Shown: positions 1 to 5,467, counted from the stretch's first letter. The stretch: DNA of 5,467 bases from an uncultured Taibaiella sp. (GCA_937871155.1 CALMXV010000083.1:1-5467); one strand, 5' to 3'. Notes: a model not told the origin generated them from the sequence alone. Translations and numbers: made by a program.

Positions 1-271
1 CAAAGGTGATTTATCAGCACAAACACCCTACTTAAATCTATCGGAAGGAAGCTTTTCTTCTTATGAAGCTCCTGATTATATTTTAAGCAATTCAGGCAGA
101 CAAGTGCTTTCTCAACTATTGACTTCATCTTTTGAAACTACCACTACAATAAAAATTTCAGGAGCTGACCGTTATGAATTGACAGATTGGTATTTGGAGT
201 TTTTACGCGTGCACTCTCAGCACATGGGAACTATAAAATCTTTAGAAGTATTAAGGGCAATTTTGCACTAG
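1..271 (+). CDS. recO: DNA repair protein RecO, C-terminal part (5' end outside window)
   Basis: RecO is a cytosolic recombination mediator that works with RecF and RecR to load RecA on single-stranded DNA at gaps. The window opens inside the gene: the frame starting at base 2 stays open for 89 codons and ends at TAG 269-271. The visible protein is the helical C-terminal domain. Its ending, with YLEFLRVHSQHMGTIKSLEVL, follows the Bacteroidota RecO pattern of an aromatic/His stretch followed by 'KSL.VL' close to the C-terminus. No cysteine is present in this part, so no zinc site can be seen here. It converges tail to tail with the small minus-strand gene, with a 4-base overlap. The call rests on remembered family pattern over a partial sequence, so it is probable rather than certain. 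Confidence 0.8.
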   Translation, partial: KGDLSAQTPYLNLSEGSFSSYEAPDYILSNSGRQVLSQLLTSSFETTTTIKISGADRYELTDWYLEFLRVHSQHMGTIKSLEVLRAILH

Positions 272-426
272 CTTTCACAACCGGTAAAGCGAAAGCCAAA
301 ATAAAATAAGGCAATCCACATCAATCCTTTACCCAAGAAGAATAGGAAACCGGCAATGCCCAATCGCTTGAGCCAAGTCATCATCCGATTCGGATTTTCA
401 GAGGTATTCACTTCCTTATTTTCCAT
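268..426 (-). CDS. Small single-pass membrane protein of unknown function (52 aa)
   Basis: I do not recognise a function. From the ATG at 426 the protein has a polar N-terminus (MENKEVNTSENPNR), a basic patch (WLKRLG) and then one hydrophobic segment at about residues 21-45 (AGFLFFLGKGLMWIALFYFGF), ending FRFTGCES. The basic patch before the helix suggests the N-terminus stays in the cytoplasm. An in-frame ATG at 468 would add 14 residues, but that start would run through the 449-462 palindrome and place extra hydrophobic residues (IIFYF) before an acidic stretch, so the shorter form is preferred. The stop TAG (270-268) overlaps the recO stop. Similar very short proteins with a 'WLK+.G.AGFLFFL.KG' core occur in Bacteroidota from memory; none has a proven role to my knowledge. 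Translation is not demonstrated. Confidence 0.6.
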   Translation of the reverse strand: MENKEVNTSENPNRMMTWLKRLGIAGFLFFLGKGLMWIALFYFGFRFTGCES

Positions 427-448
427 AATGGCTGCAAAATAAAAGATT

Positions 449-462
449 ATTCGGTACCGAAT
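449..462 (-). terminator. Perfect 14-bp palindrome with downstream T-run, candidate terminator of the nir-folB operon
   Basis: ATTCGGTACCGAAT is a perfect inverted repeat lying 20 bases after the folB stop. On the minus strand it can fold as a 5-bp stem (ATTCG/CGAAT) with a GTAC loop, and it is followed by AATCTTTTATTTT, which resembles the U-run of an intrinsic terminator. The stem is short and only moderately GC-rich, so it is a weak terminator at best. Because the palindrome has no spacer it could instead be an operator for the small gene starting at 426, 22 bases further on. Confidence 0.4.
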
Positions 463-482
463 CGTCAAGAATAAGTAAAAAC

Positions 483-824
483 TTATCCTTCACAAATAAC
501 TTGGGAATATTGCACCGTCCCATTCATGGGTGGGTGAAGTTTTCTAATTGTCACTTTGGTATAGTGAATCGTTGAAAAAGTGCTTCTTAATGATTCAAAA
601 ATTTCTTTAGCTACCGTTTCCAATAAATCATTAGGCTTACTGAATATCTGATGTACTAGTTCATTAATGAGGGTATAATCTATAAATGGACATTCGCCAT
701 TTTCATCTGCTGTGACTTGTACAGCTACATCAATTTCAAATTGATTACCTTTTATTTTTTCCTCGGGATAGAGACCTACCTTGGCATGTAAAGCAATGCC
801 ATTTACAGAAATTGTATAGACCAT
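483..824 (-). CDS. folB: Dihydroneopterin aldolase FolB
   Basis: FolB is a cytosolic enzyme of folate synthesis that cleaves 7,8-dihydroneopterin to 6-hydroxymethyl-7,8-dihydropterin and glycolaldehyde. At 113 residues it has the usual length for this one-domain tunnel-fold family. By alignment in memory with the Staphylococcus aureus enzyme, the key positions are present: E22 in YPEEK with the following G-N-Q-F-E, Y50 in DY, E69 in the LLET motif that anchors the pterin, and K95 in the RKLHPP stretch. The ATG at 824-822 overlaps the stop of the SCO gene by one base (TAATG), the classic arrangement for translational coupling, and this fixes the start. It is the last gene of the run, followed by a candidate terminator. 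A cytosolic folate gene at the end of a periplasmic nitrite-reduction operon is unexpected; nothing in FolB itself suggests a changed function. Confidence 0.92.
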   Translation of the reverse strand: MVYTISVNGIALHAKVGLYPEEKIKGNQFEIDVAVQVTADENGECPFIDYTLINELVHQIFSKPNDLLETVAKEIFESLRSTFSTIHYTKVTIRKLHPPMNGTVQYSQVICEG

Positions 825-1405
825 TATCGGTTTTTCTTTACCGTTTCATGAACAGTGGCTACTACTTTATCAATATCAATATCACCTTCTTCTTGGCTTA
901 CCAACTGGCCATTAGGACTGAATACGCTGATGATATTGGAGTGTGAAAAATCTATTGGTGAAATCTTTTTATACTTCATGGCAAGTACATTGGCAAACTC
1001 TTGCGTTGCAGCTTCAGTAGAAGTCAAGAACGTCCACTGACGGGCATCCATATTATTAGTCTTTGCAAACTCTTTTAAATGTGGCGGTGTATCTACTTCG
1101 GGGTCAATAGACACTAGTACCAAAGACACATCATCAATTTCTTTTCTGCTGATTTTAGATTCGATAGTTTTCATCTTTGCTACTAAGATAGGACAAGCAG
1201 TTTTGCAAGAAGTGTAAATCATGACTACCACGAGTGTCTTGCCTTGTAAGTCATTTAAATGAAGCGAATCTCCATTTTGATTGTGCCATTGTGTAGTCAA
1301 ATTGAAGATAGAATTCGAAGGAATTGTTTCAGTAGGTTGTTTTTTACTTTCTTGGCAAGAAGTAGTGAACAAAACAACGGCTAATAATAAGCTTAGAAAT
1401 TTCAT
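824..1405 (-). CDS. sco: SCO1/SenC-family copper chaperone, lipoprotein
   Basis: SCO proteins are membrane-anchored thioredoxin-fold proteins that bind copper and deliver it to copper enzymes, classically the CuA site of cytochrome oxidase. This 193-residue protein begins with a lipoprotein signal (residues 1-16, lipid cysteine C17 in FTTSC). The copper motif CxxxC is C67-K-T-A-C71 after a hydrophobic strand (TLVVVMIYT), and the third ligand is H155 in IDFSHSN. VSIDPEVDTP (98-107) matches the 'SvDPerDTp' block of the family. An in-frame ATG at 1462 would add 19 residues before the signal peptide and overlap nirV, so the ATG at 1405 is chosen; it follows the nirV stop by one base (TAATATG), implying coupled translation. 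The setting suggests it metallates NirK, which is inference. A plain thiol-disulfide protein is less likely because all three copper ligands are present. Confidence 0.88.
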   Translation of the reverse strand: MKFLSLLLAVVLFTTSCQESKKQPTETIPSNSIFNLTTQWHNQNGDSLHLNDLQGKTLVVVMIYTSCKTACPILVAKMKTIESKISRKEIDDVSLVLVSIDPEVDTPPHLKEFAKTNNMDARQWTFLTSTEAATQEFANVLAMKYKKISPIDFSHSNIISVFSPNGQLVSQEEGDIDIDKVVATVHETVKKNR

Positions 1406-1406
1406 A

Positions 1407-2264
1407 TTAGTTGGCTTTAGAAATGGTGGTATCCTTTGCACATCGGAAACCGAGATTGGCAATTGTATAATTAGCTTTTAGGGTAGTACGTAGTGCAAAA
1501 CGCATGTAGGCTGCATAGTTGAGTACATCGGTAGAAGAAGTTGCCCCTGCAGCACAGAAAAGGTTTTTATCTTCATATTGACTGTTCCTAGAGTCACTAG
1601 TTGTAAGAATAGAGTTAAAATCATCCGTCCATTCCCATATCAAATCAAAGAGATTATATATTCCCCAATAATTGGGTTTGCTTTTCATCACGGCCTTATA
1701 TTGTCTTTCCTTTTCCATGTACAAGCTAATAATAGTAGCTGAATACTGAGGTTTTTTTCGAGCATTCGGAGAAACTTCATCAGCCATAGCTACAAATTCC
1801 CATTCATCTAATGAGGGTAATCGCTTTCCTACACTTTGGGCATAAGCTTTTGCTGCAAACCAAGAAACCTGACATATAGGTGCATCAGGCAAGGCATTTG
1901 CAGGCAACTCCAAATCTGAAGGCCATTTACCTAGATAACTTGTATCCGCATAAATTCGTTTCACTTGTGATTTTCGCCATTGAGGATTTTCCTTTAAGAA
2001 CTCAAGGAATTCTTGATTGGTTACGGCACGTTCGTCAATTAAATATGGGGCTACAGTTACTAGTGAAGTATCCGTACCATAAAAAGGCTTATACTCCCCA
2101 CCGGGAATATAAGCCATCTTGACATCAGTTGAAATTGATTTTAGTTTATTAATGTTAGTATTTGCACCAGCATCTTCATGTTTTGTATGTTTTCCTTGTT
2201 TACTACAAGATGCAAAAAACATCACCATCAATACTAGACATAAATTATACTTAATCTTCTTCAA
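1407..2264 (-). CDS. nirV: NirV-like FGE-sulfatase (SUMF1) fold lipoprotein, probably without FGE activity
   Basis: NirV is a conserved companion of copper nitrite reductase in many denitrifiers, with a formylglycine-generating-enzyme fold and no proven reaction. The 285-residue protein starts with a lipoprotein signal (KKIKYN, hydrophobic core, lipid cysteine C20 in FFASC), then a Lys/Asn-rich linker to about residue 48. The fold follows: YIPGGEY (52-58), DERAVTNQEFLEF (77-89), PICQVSWFAAKAYAQ (129-143), GKRLPSLDEWEFVA (146-159), LIWEWTDDF (208-216), YMRFALR (253-259) and NLGFRCA (270-276). Counting back from the YxRxxxR block, the two active-site cysteines of true FGE fall on A251 and D246, so the copper-binding pair appears absent. 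The start is TTG at 2264-2262: an in-frame stop lies six codons upstream with no ATG between, and later ATGs would cut into the signal peptide. It lies 29 nt after nirK and 1 nt before SCO. Confidence 0.85.
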   Translation of the reverse strand: MKKIKYNLCLVLMVMFFASCSKQGKHTKHEDAGANTNINKLKSISTDVKMAYIPGGEYKPFYGTDTSLVTVAPYLIDERAVTNQEFLEFLKENPQWRKSQVKRIYADTSYLGKWPSDLELPANALPDAPICQVSWFAAKAYAQSVGKRLPSLDEWEFVAMADEVSPNARKKPQYSATIISLYMEKERQYKAVMKSKPNYWGIYNLFDLIWEWTDDFNSILTTSDSRNSQYEDKNLFCAAGATSSTDVLNYAAYMRFALRTTLKANYTIANLGFRCAKDTTISKAN

Positions 2265-2293
2265 CCTTTTAATTTTAATTTAAGATTATAACC

Positions 2294-3355
2294 TTATTCA
2301 GCTACTACTTTATCTGCTTTGAATACTTTAGGATTTGCATCGCCGGTTACTTTCAATTTACCAATGGCACCTTTGTTAAAGGCTCTTGAAAGAGAGTGGT
2401 CAACAATTACATACTCACCAGGAACGTCACATTTAAACTCAACAATAGCAGAACCACCAGCAGGAATCATAGTTGTTTGAATGTTGTGTGAAACGGTACT
2501 TCCGCCCTCAAGATATACATTATCGAAAATTTCACCAATTACGTGGAATGATGAGGTCAAGTTTGGACCACCATTACCTACATAAAGACGAACGGTTTCG
2601 CCCACTTTAGCTTCTAGCATGTTTGCACCAAGCATTGAACCTTTTTTACCATTGAATAATACAAAGTCAGGGTTTTCAGCAACCGCTTTATCGTTGTCAA
2701 ATTCTAATAGACCTGCCTTGGTAGAAGCTTTTGTGTAGAAATCTCCTTGCATGATGTAGTATTCTTTATCCACTTTAGGAAGTCCTCCATCTGGTTCTAC
2801 AAGGATAAGACCATACATACCATTACCGATATGCATAGGTACTGGAGGTGCCGCACAGTGGTAAACATATAACCCTGGATTAATCGCTTTAAATGTGAAA
2901 GAAGCTGTTTTGCCAGGAGCTGCAGTTGTAGCGGCTGCACCACCACCAGGACCCGTTACCGCATGAAGGTCAATATTGTGAGGCAATACGCTGTTAGCAG
3001 CATTTTTTAAGTTTAAAGTTACTTCATCACCTACTCTTACACGGATAAAGCTACCAGGAACGGTATTATTGAATGTCCAGAAAGTATATTTAATACTATC
3101 TGCAATGATGCCTTCTATCTCTGTTGTTTCAAGATTTACTATCCATTTTTTAGCTCCTCTTGTACCTACTGGTGCCGGCACGTTTGGTGCTCCTGTTACT
3201 TCAGCTACTTCTGGGTTGCCTTCTGCAACGATATTCACTGCGTCTGATGAATTTGAAGAGCCTTTACTTCCACCTTGATCAGGATTGGTTTTACAGCTAA
3301 ATAGCGTAGCTACCATGGCTGCAGATGCGCAAAGCGCGAGATTTTTGATGTTCAT
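2294..3355 (-). CDS. nirK: Copper-containing nitrite reductase NirK, class II (AniA-like), lipoprotein
   Basis: NirK reduces nitrite to nitric oxide in the periplasm as a trimer of two-domain cupredoxins. Residues 1-20 are a lipoprotein signal with lipid cysteine C21 (LFSC); residues 22-68 are a Gly/Ser/Ala/Pro-rich tether; cupredoxin domains span about 70-190 and 197-338. Type 1 copper ligands are H126, C167, H175 and M180. Type 2 ligands are H131, H166 and H320, the last contributed across the trimer in known structures. The catalytic pair is D129 (PHNID) and H271 (SSFHVIG). The C167-x7-H175 loop, [14 protein letters not shown] and [12 protein letters not shown] are typical of the AniA type; class I enzymes usually have one more residue in this loop. 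No fused cytochrome c or azurin domain is present: after VTG (336-338) only a 15-residue tail remains. The gene sits 20 nt after the porin. A two-domain laccase is excluded by the D/H catalytic pair and ligand pattern. Confidence 0.96.
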   Translation of the reverse strand: MNIKNLALCASAAMVATLFSCKTNPDQGGSKGSSNSSDAVNIVAEGNPEVAEVTGAPNVPAPVGTRGAKKWIVNLETTEIEGIIADSIKYTFWTFNNTVPGSFIRVRVGDEVTLNLKNAANSVLPHNIDLHAVTGPGGGAAATTAAPGKTASFTFKAINPGLYVYHCAAPPVPMHIGNGMYGLILVEPDGGLPKVDKEYYIMQGDFYTKASTKAGLLEFDNDKAVAENPDFVLFNGKKGSMLGANMLEAKVGETVRLYVGNGGPNLTSSFHVIGEIFDNVYLEGGSTVSHNIQTTMIPAGGSAIVEFKCDVPGEYVIVDHSLSRAFNKGAIGKLKVTGDANPKVFKADKVVAE

Positions 3356-3375
3356 GTTTGATATAAATTAAAGAG

Positions 3376-4713
3376 TTAAAATTTTGATTTTACTAATGTT
3401 GGGTTCACTTTTATTGATAACCAAAACCACTGTTGATATGCTTGTCCGTCAGGTGTATTTTTTAAGAAGTTGGTAGTAGGAGTTGTTAGATAAAATGAGT
3501 AGCCACCTGTAAAACTTGTAAACTTGTTCACCTTATAAGAAAAACCTAAATCCGCTTCTTGCCCTAAATTTTTGCTATATGTTTTTGTTGTTTCTTTAAC
3601 GGTATTGGGGGTAAAAAATTGGTGCAAATTTAGGTAGATATTGTTTCCGTTTTCAAATCTATAATTAAGATTTAAGTAATTATCCGATAAGCCGGTGCCT
3701 TTATGTTGATTACCGGCTAAATAATAATCCATATGTCCATAAAATTTATGACCAGTATGAAAATATGGGTTGAAGGCTTTGTTCATTGTGTTGGCGGCAC
3801 CTACATTATTACCACTTACCAAGTCGCTTCCGATACCGGCACTCCAATGTTTGTTTATTTTATAAGTTCCATAGGCAGCTACTAAATATGCATTCGTATA
3901 ACTACTGTTGATATTTTCACCCGTTTGATAGTATCCGGAAATAGTAGCCGTGATACGTTTACTATTGTATGTATAGTTTGCTCCATAGGTTTGTTGAAAG
4001 TTGGTATTCGTATCTTTAGTATCTACGTTTGCTTGCTGAAAGCCTAAGTTTGTACCGAGTACCGTAATGCGTGATTGTTCATTAATCCGATAACCTAACC
4101 ATACTGTTTGCATCCATTTGTAAGGGAAGGCATCTGTTGTACAATATAAATTGTCGGCAGTATTATAAAGGTTGTTGCCATACATCGTTTTATAGTTTTG
4201 ATTGTAGGCAAAAAAGCTTTTCATTTCGAAGTTGCTTTTATTATAATGAATTGATAAGGCATCGTGAGCTCTTGCACCTTGCGCCCAGTCCAGCTCTCCG
4301 AAGAAACGTTCATCATCTAAAGATATCACCTGACGGCCTGCTTTTACCCCCCATGCATTGGTCAATTGTAAATTTGCCCAAGCTTCAAATATGGAAAATT
4401 GACTACCACTTTTCTCTGCACCTTGTACCATATTTTCTTGACCCCATACATTTACAGCTTGTGGTGAAATTCTGATGGATAATACATTCTTATACGAATA
4501 ATCCATCGTAAAACGTGTACGATCGCTGATAAGAGCGGCTGATTTTTCAGTACGACCCAAAGGGCGGAAAACACCATCTCTTAATTCAAATCTTGGTCTT
4601 AGTTGTGCAGAAAGTGAAAAGGTATTTTCAGTTTCTTCTTGTGCATGTAAAGGGAACCATGTAAAGACCATTATTATTAAATACCAAATACTCCTTTTTT
4701 CAGTGTGTAACAT
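3376..4713 (-). CDS. Outer-membrane beta-barrel porin, alginate-export family
   Basis: This 445-residue protein has a Sec signal (basic TEKR, hydrophobic IWYLIIMVFTWF, likely cleavage near LHAQ, residues 22-25) and then almost entirely alternating beta-strand pattern rich in Tyr, Asn and Thr. It ends in phenylalanine (LVKSKF), the C-terminal aromatic that marks outer-membrane barrels. Blocks typical of the alginate-export family include LRPRFELRDG (38-47), SDRTRFTM (63-70) and GRQVISLDDERFFGELDW (126-143). Despite the family name, many Bacteroidota members have no link to alginate and several sit beside nitrate or nitrite genes. As first gene of the nir operon it probably passes small anions such as nitrite or nitrate, or is needed for respiration under low oxygen; substrate is inference. 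The ATG at 4713 is the only start leaving a complete signal peptide. Confidence 0.82.
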   Translation of the reverse strand: MLHTEKRSIWYLIIMVFTWFPLHAQEETENTFSLSAQLRPRFELRDGVFRPLGRTEKSAALISDRTRFTMDYSYKNVLSIRISPQAVNVWGQENMVQGAEKSGSQFSIFEAWANLQLTNAWGVKAGRQVISLDDERFFGELDWAQGARAHDALSIHYNKSNFEMKSFFAYNQNYKTMYGNNLYNTADNLYCTTDAFPYKWMQTVWLGYRINEQSRITVLGTNLGFQQANVDTKDTNTNFQQTYGANYTYNSKRITATISGYYQTGENINSSYTNAYLVAAYGTYKINKHWSAGIGSDLVSGNNVGAANTMNKAFNPYFHTGHKFYGHMDYYLAGNQHKGTGLSDNYLNLNYRFENGNNIYLNLHQFFTPNTVKETTKTYSKNLGQEADLGFSYKVNKFTSFTGGYSFYLTTPTTNFLKNTPDGQAYQQWFWLSIKVNPTLVKSKF

Positions 4714-4741
4714 CTGATAAATGATTTGTTAATTTCTTTCA

Positions 4742-4749
4742 CAAAGGAA
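4742..4749 (-). promoter_or_regulatory. Possible -7 element of the porin-nirK operon promoter
   Basis: On the minus strand TTCCTTTG matches seven of eight positions of the Bacteroidota TAnnTTTG element. It would start transcription near 4738 and give a leader of about 25 nt before the porin ATG. No TTG is found at the -33 position, which would fit a promoter needing an activator but equally fits a chance match in AT-rich DNA. Confidence 0.25.
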
Positions 4750-4793
4750 CTATGCATTGAACCCTTAATAGATGATGATGGTTTGACTAATTG

Positions 4794-4807
4794 CTGAACT
4801 TAATCAG
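4794..4807. promoter_or_regulatory. Possible FNR/CRP-type operator upstream of the nir operon
   Basis: CTGAACTTAATCAG has the CTGA-N6-TCAG layout, close to the TTGA-N6-TCAA layout of FNR/CRP-family sites. Its centre (4800.5) is about 87 nt upstream of the porin start and about 62 nt upstream of the start point predicted from the TTCCTTTG element, a spacing usual for activators of this family. Only four bases per arm match, so chance is a real alternative. Confidence 0.25.
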
Positions 4808-4925
4808 TTTTATCCATTGTAAATACTAATCAAAAACATCATTTTTAATTATGGATAGTGGAATTTTCTTGTTAAATGTACCAGTTTTATTCAAGTGATA
4901 GAGGTTTAATAAATGTTTCAATTAG

Positions 4926-4953
4926 TTGGTATTAGGCAATCTTCTTACTTTTG
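4926..4953 (+). promoter_or_regulatory. Bacteroidota-type promoter of rocD
   Basis: TACTTTTG at 4946-4953 is an exact match to the TAnnTTTG -7 element, and TTG at 4926-4928 stands 17 bases upstream as the -33 element. The predicted start of transcription, four or so bases after the element, is near 4957, only about two bases before the rocD ATG at 4959. The mRNA would therefore be leaderless or nearly so, with no ribosome binding site. Confidence 0.6.
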
Positions 4954-4958
4954 CTGCC

Positions 4959-5467
4959 ATGAATAACACAGCAGAACTATCGCACAAGACTCTTGAATTT
5001 ATAGAACGTGAAGAACGATTTGGCGCTCATAATTATCACCCGTTACCGGTTGTTATAGCTAAGGGACAAGGAGTGCATGTATGGGATGTAGATGGTAAAC
5101 AATATTTCGATTTTTTATCAGGATATTCTGCCGTCAACCAAGGTCATTGTCACCCTAAGATTGTAGCTGCCTTTATGGAGCAAGCCCAAAAACTGACACT
5201 TACTTCTAGAGCTTTTTATAATGATAGTCTAGGTATTTATGAAGAATACATCACCAAGTTCTTTGGCTATGATAAAGTACTTCCTATGAATACAGGGGTA
5301 GAAGCTGTTGAAACTGCTTTAAAACTTGCTCGTAAATGGGGATATCAAGTGAAAGGAATTGAACCACATCAAGCAAAAATTATAGTATGTGCTGATAATT
5401 TTCATGGACGAACACTGAATGTTATATCCTTTAGTTCTGACCCTGATGCTACAAATAACTACGGTCC
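4959..5467 (+). CDS. rocD: Ornithine--oxo-acid aminotransferase, N-terminal part (3' end outside window)
   Basis: RocD is a cytosolic PLP enzyme that moves the delta-amino group of ornithine to 2-oxoglutarate, giving glutamate semialdehyde and linking arginine/ornithine breakdown to proline and glutamate. The 169 visible residues closely follow eukaryotic-type ornithine aminotransferases: [12 protein letters not shown] (21-32), [20 protein letters not shown] (42-61), [35 protein letters not shown] (107-126) and NFHGRT (147-152). NTGVEA forms the PLP phosphate contact, F148 stacks on the cofactor, and Y26, Y56 and R151 match the ornithine/glutamate-binding residues of the human enzyme. The PLP lysine lies beyond the window. 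The ATG at 4959 is the only reasonable start: the next in-frame ATG is at residue 73, inside the domain. It diverges from the nir operon across 245 bp and has no evident functional tie to it. Confidence 0.95.
   Translation, partial: MNNTAELSHKTLEFIEREERFGAHNYHPLPVVIAKGQGVHVWDVDGKQYFDFLSGYSAVNQGHCHPKIVAAFMEQAQKLTLTSRAFYNDSLGIYEEYITKFFGYDKVLPMNTGVEAVETALKLARKWGYQVKGIEPHQAKIIVCADNFHGRTLNVISFSSDPDATNNYG

Noticed and set aside
271..296. Inverted repeat GCTTTC/GAAAGC just after the recO stop as a recO terminator
   Set aside because: The 14-base loop is large, there is no T-run after it on the plus strand, and the stretch codes for the C-terminus of the minus-strand protein.
427..468. Longer start at ATG 468 for the small membrane protein
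   Set aside because: The extra residues are encoded across the 449-462 palindrome and do not fit a simple topology; the ATG at 426 gives a coherent small protein. Not excluded.
855..1040. Plus-strand reading frame inside the SCO gene
   Set aside because: It lies antisense within a well-supported gene, has no recognisable domain, and its composition mirrors the other strand. The same reasoning removes the plus-strand frames at 1281-1481, 1880-2122, 3069-3278 and 4137-4475.
1406..1462. Longer SCO start at ATG 1462
   Set aside because: It would place 19 polar residues ahead of a clean lipoprotein signal and overlap nirV; the ATG at 1405 directly after the nirV stop is better.
2294..3355. Small two-domain laccase or other multicopper oxidase instead of NirK
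   Set aside because: The PHNIDLH, YHC-x7-H-x4-M and VDHSLSRAF patterns with D129 and H271 are specific to nitrite reductase; the trinuclear cluster HXH pairs of laccases are absent.
4818..4834. TTGTAAATACTAATCAA as a second FNR/CRP-type site
   Set aside because: Only the outer TTG/CAA match, and the spacing (11 bases) is wrong for a 14- or 16-base family site.
4811..4857. Seven-base inverted repeat TATCCAT/ATGGATA in the divergent intergenic region
   Set aside because: The 33-base spacer and short arms in AT-rich DNA make chance likely; no associated gene-regulatory layout is visible.
4851..4898. Fifteen-codon plus-strand reading frame ahead of rocD as a leader peptide
   Set aside because: It lies upstream of the strong rocD promoter, shows no run of regulatory codons (ornithine/arginine/proline), and has no attenuator hairpin after it.
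1..5467. CRISPR arrays, tRNA or rRNA genes, insertion sequences, phage or defence genes
   Set aside because: No spaced direct repeats, cloverleaf-like sequence, transposase or terminal inverted repeats were seen; nearly all bases are covered by recognisable genes.

Overview
The window looks like chromosomal DNA from a member of the Bacteroidota, most likely the Chitinophagia/Sphingobacteriia side; the rank is inferred. The signs are AT-rich DNA, a good TAnnTTTG-type promoter, weak or absent Shine-Dalgarno sequences, short Bacteroidota-style lipoprotein signals ending in SC, and a RecO tail and an ornithine aminotransferase that both read like Bacteroidota proteins.

Layout: (1) 1-271, plus strand: the last 89 codons of recO. 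(2) 268-426, minus strand: a 52-residue single-helix membrane protein of unknown function; its stop codon overlaps the recO stop in one CTAG. (3) 427-482: a short gap with a perfect 14-bp palindrome followed by a T-rich run on the minus strand, a candidate terminator. (4) 483-4713, minus strand: a tight five-gene run, transcribed in the order outer-membrane barrel (alginate-export-family porin), copper nitrite reductase nirK, nirV-like formylglycine-generating-enzyme-fold lipoprotein, SCO/SenC copper chaperone lipoprotein, folB. The junctions are 20 nt, 29 nt, 1 nt and a 1-nt overlap. (5) 4714-4958: a 245-bp divergent intergenic region with candidate promoters for both sides. (6) 4959-5467, plus strand: the N-terminal 169 residues of ornithine aminotransferase rocD.

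How the genes fit together: the run looks like a nitrite-to-nitric-oxide cassette. The porin would admit solute to the periplasm. NirK, an AniA-like class II enzyme with all type 1 and type 2 copper ligands, would reduce nitrite there as a lipid-anchored protein. SCO would supply copper. NirV is a conserved nirK companion with no proven function. All three proteins between the porin and FolB carry lipoprotein signals, so the module appears membrane-tethered. No cytochrome c, azurin, NO reductase or N2O reductase is encoded here, so the electron donor and NO removal must lie elsewhere. FolB, a cytosolic folate enzyme, is translationally coupled to SCO and is the odd member.

Nothing in the window is a clearly new system. 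The most unusual points are the folB coupling, the NirV protein that seems to lack the FGE cysteine pair and uses a TTG start, a near-leaderless rocD promoter, and a possible FNR/CRP-type site in front of the nir operon.
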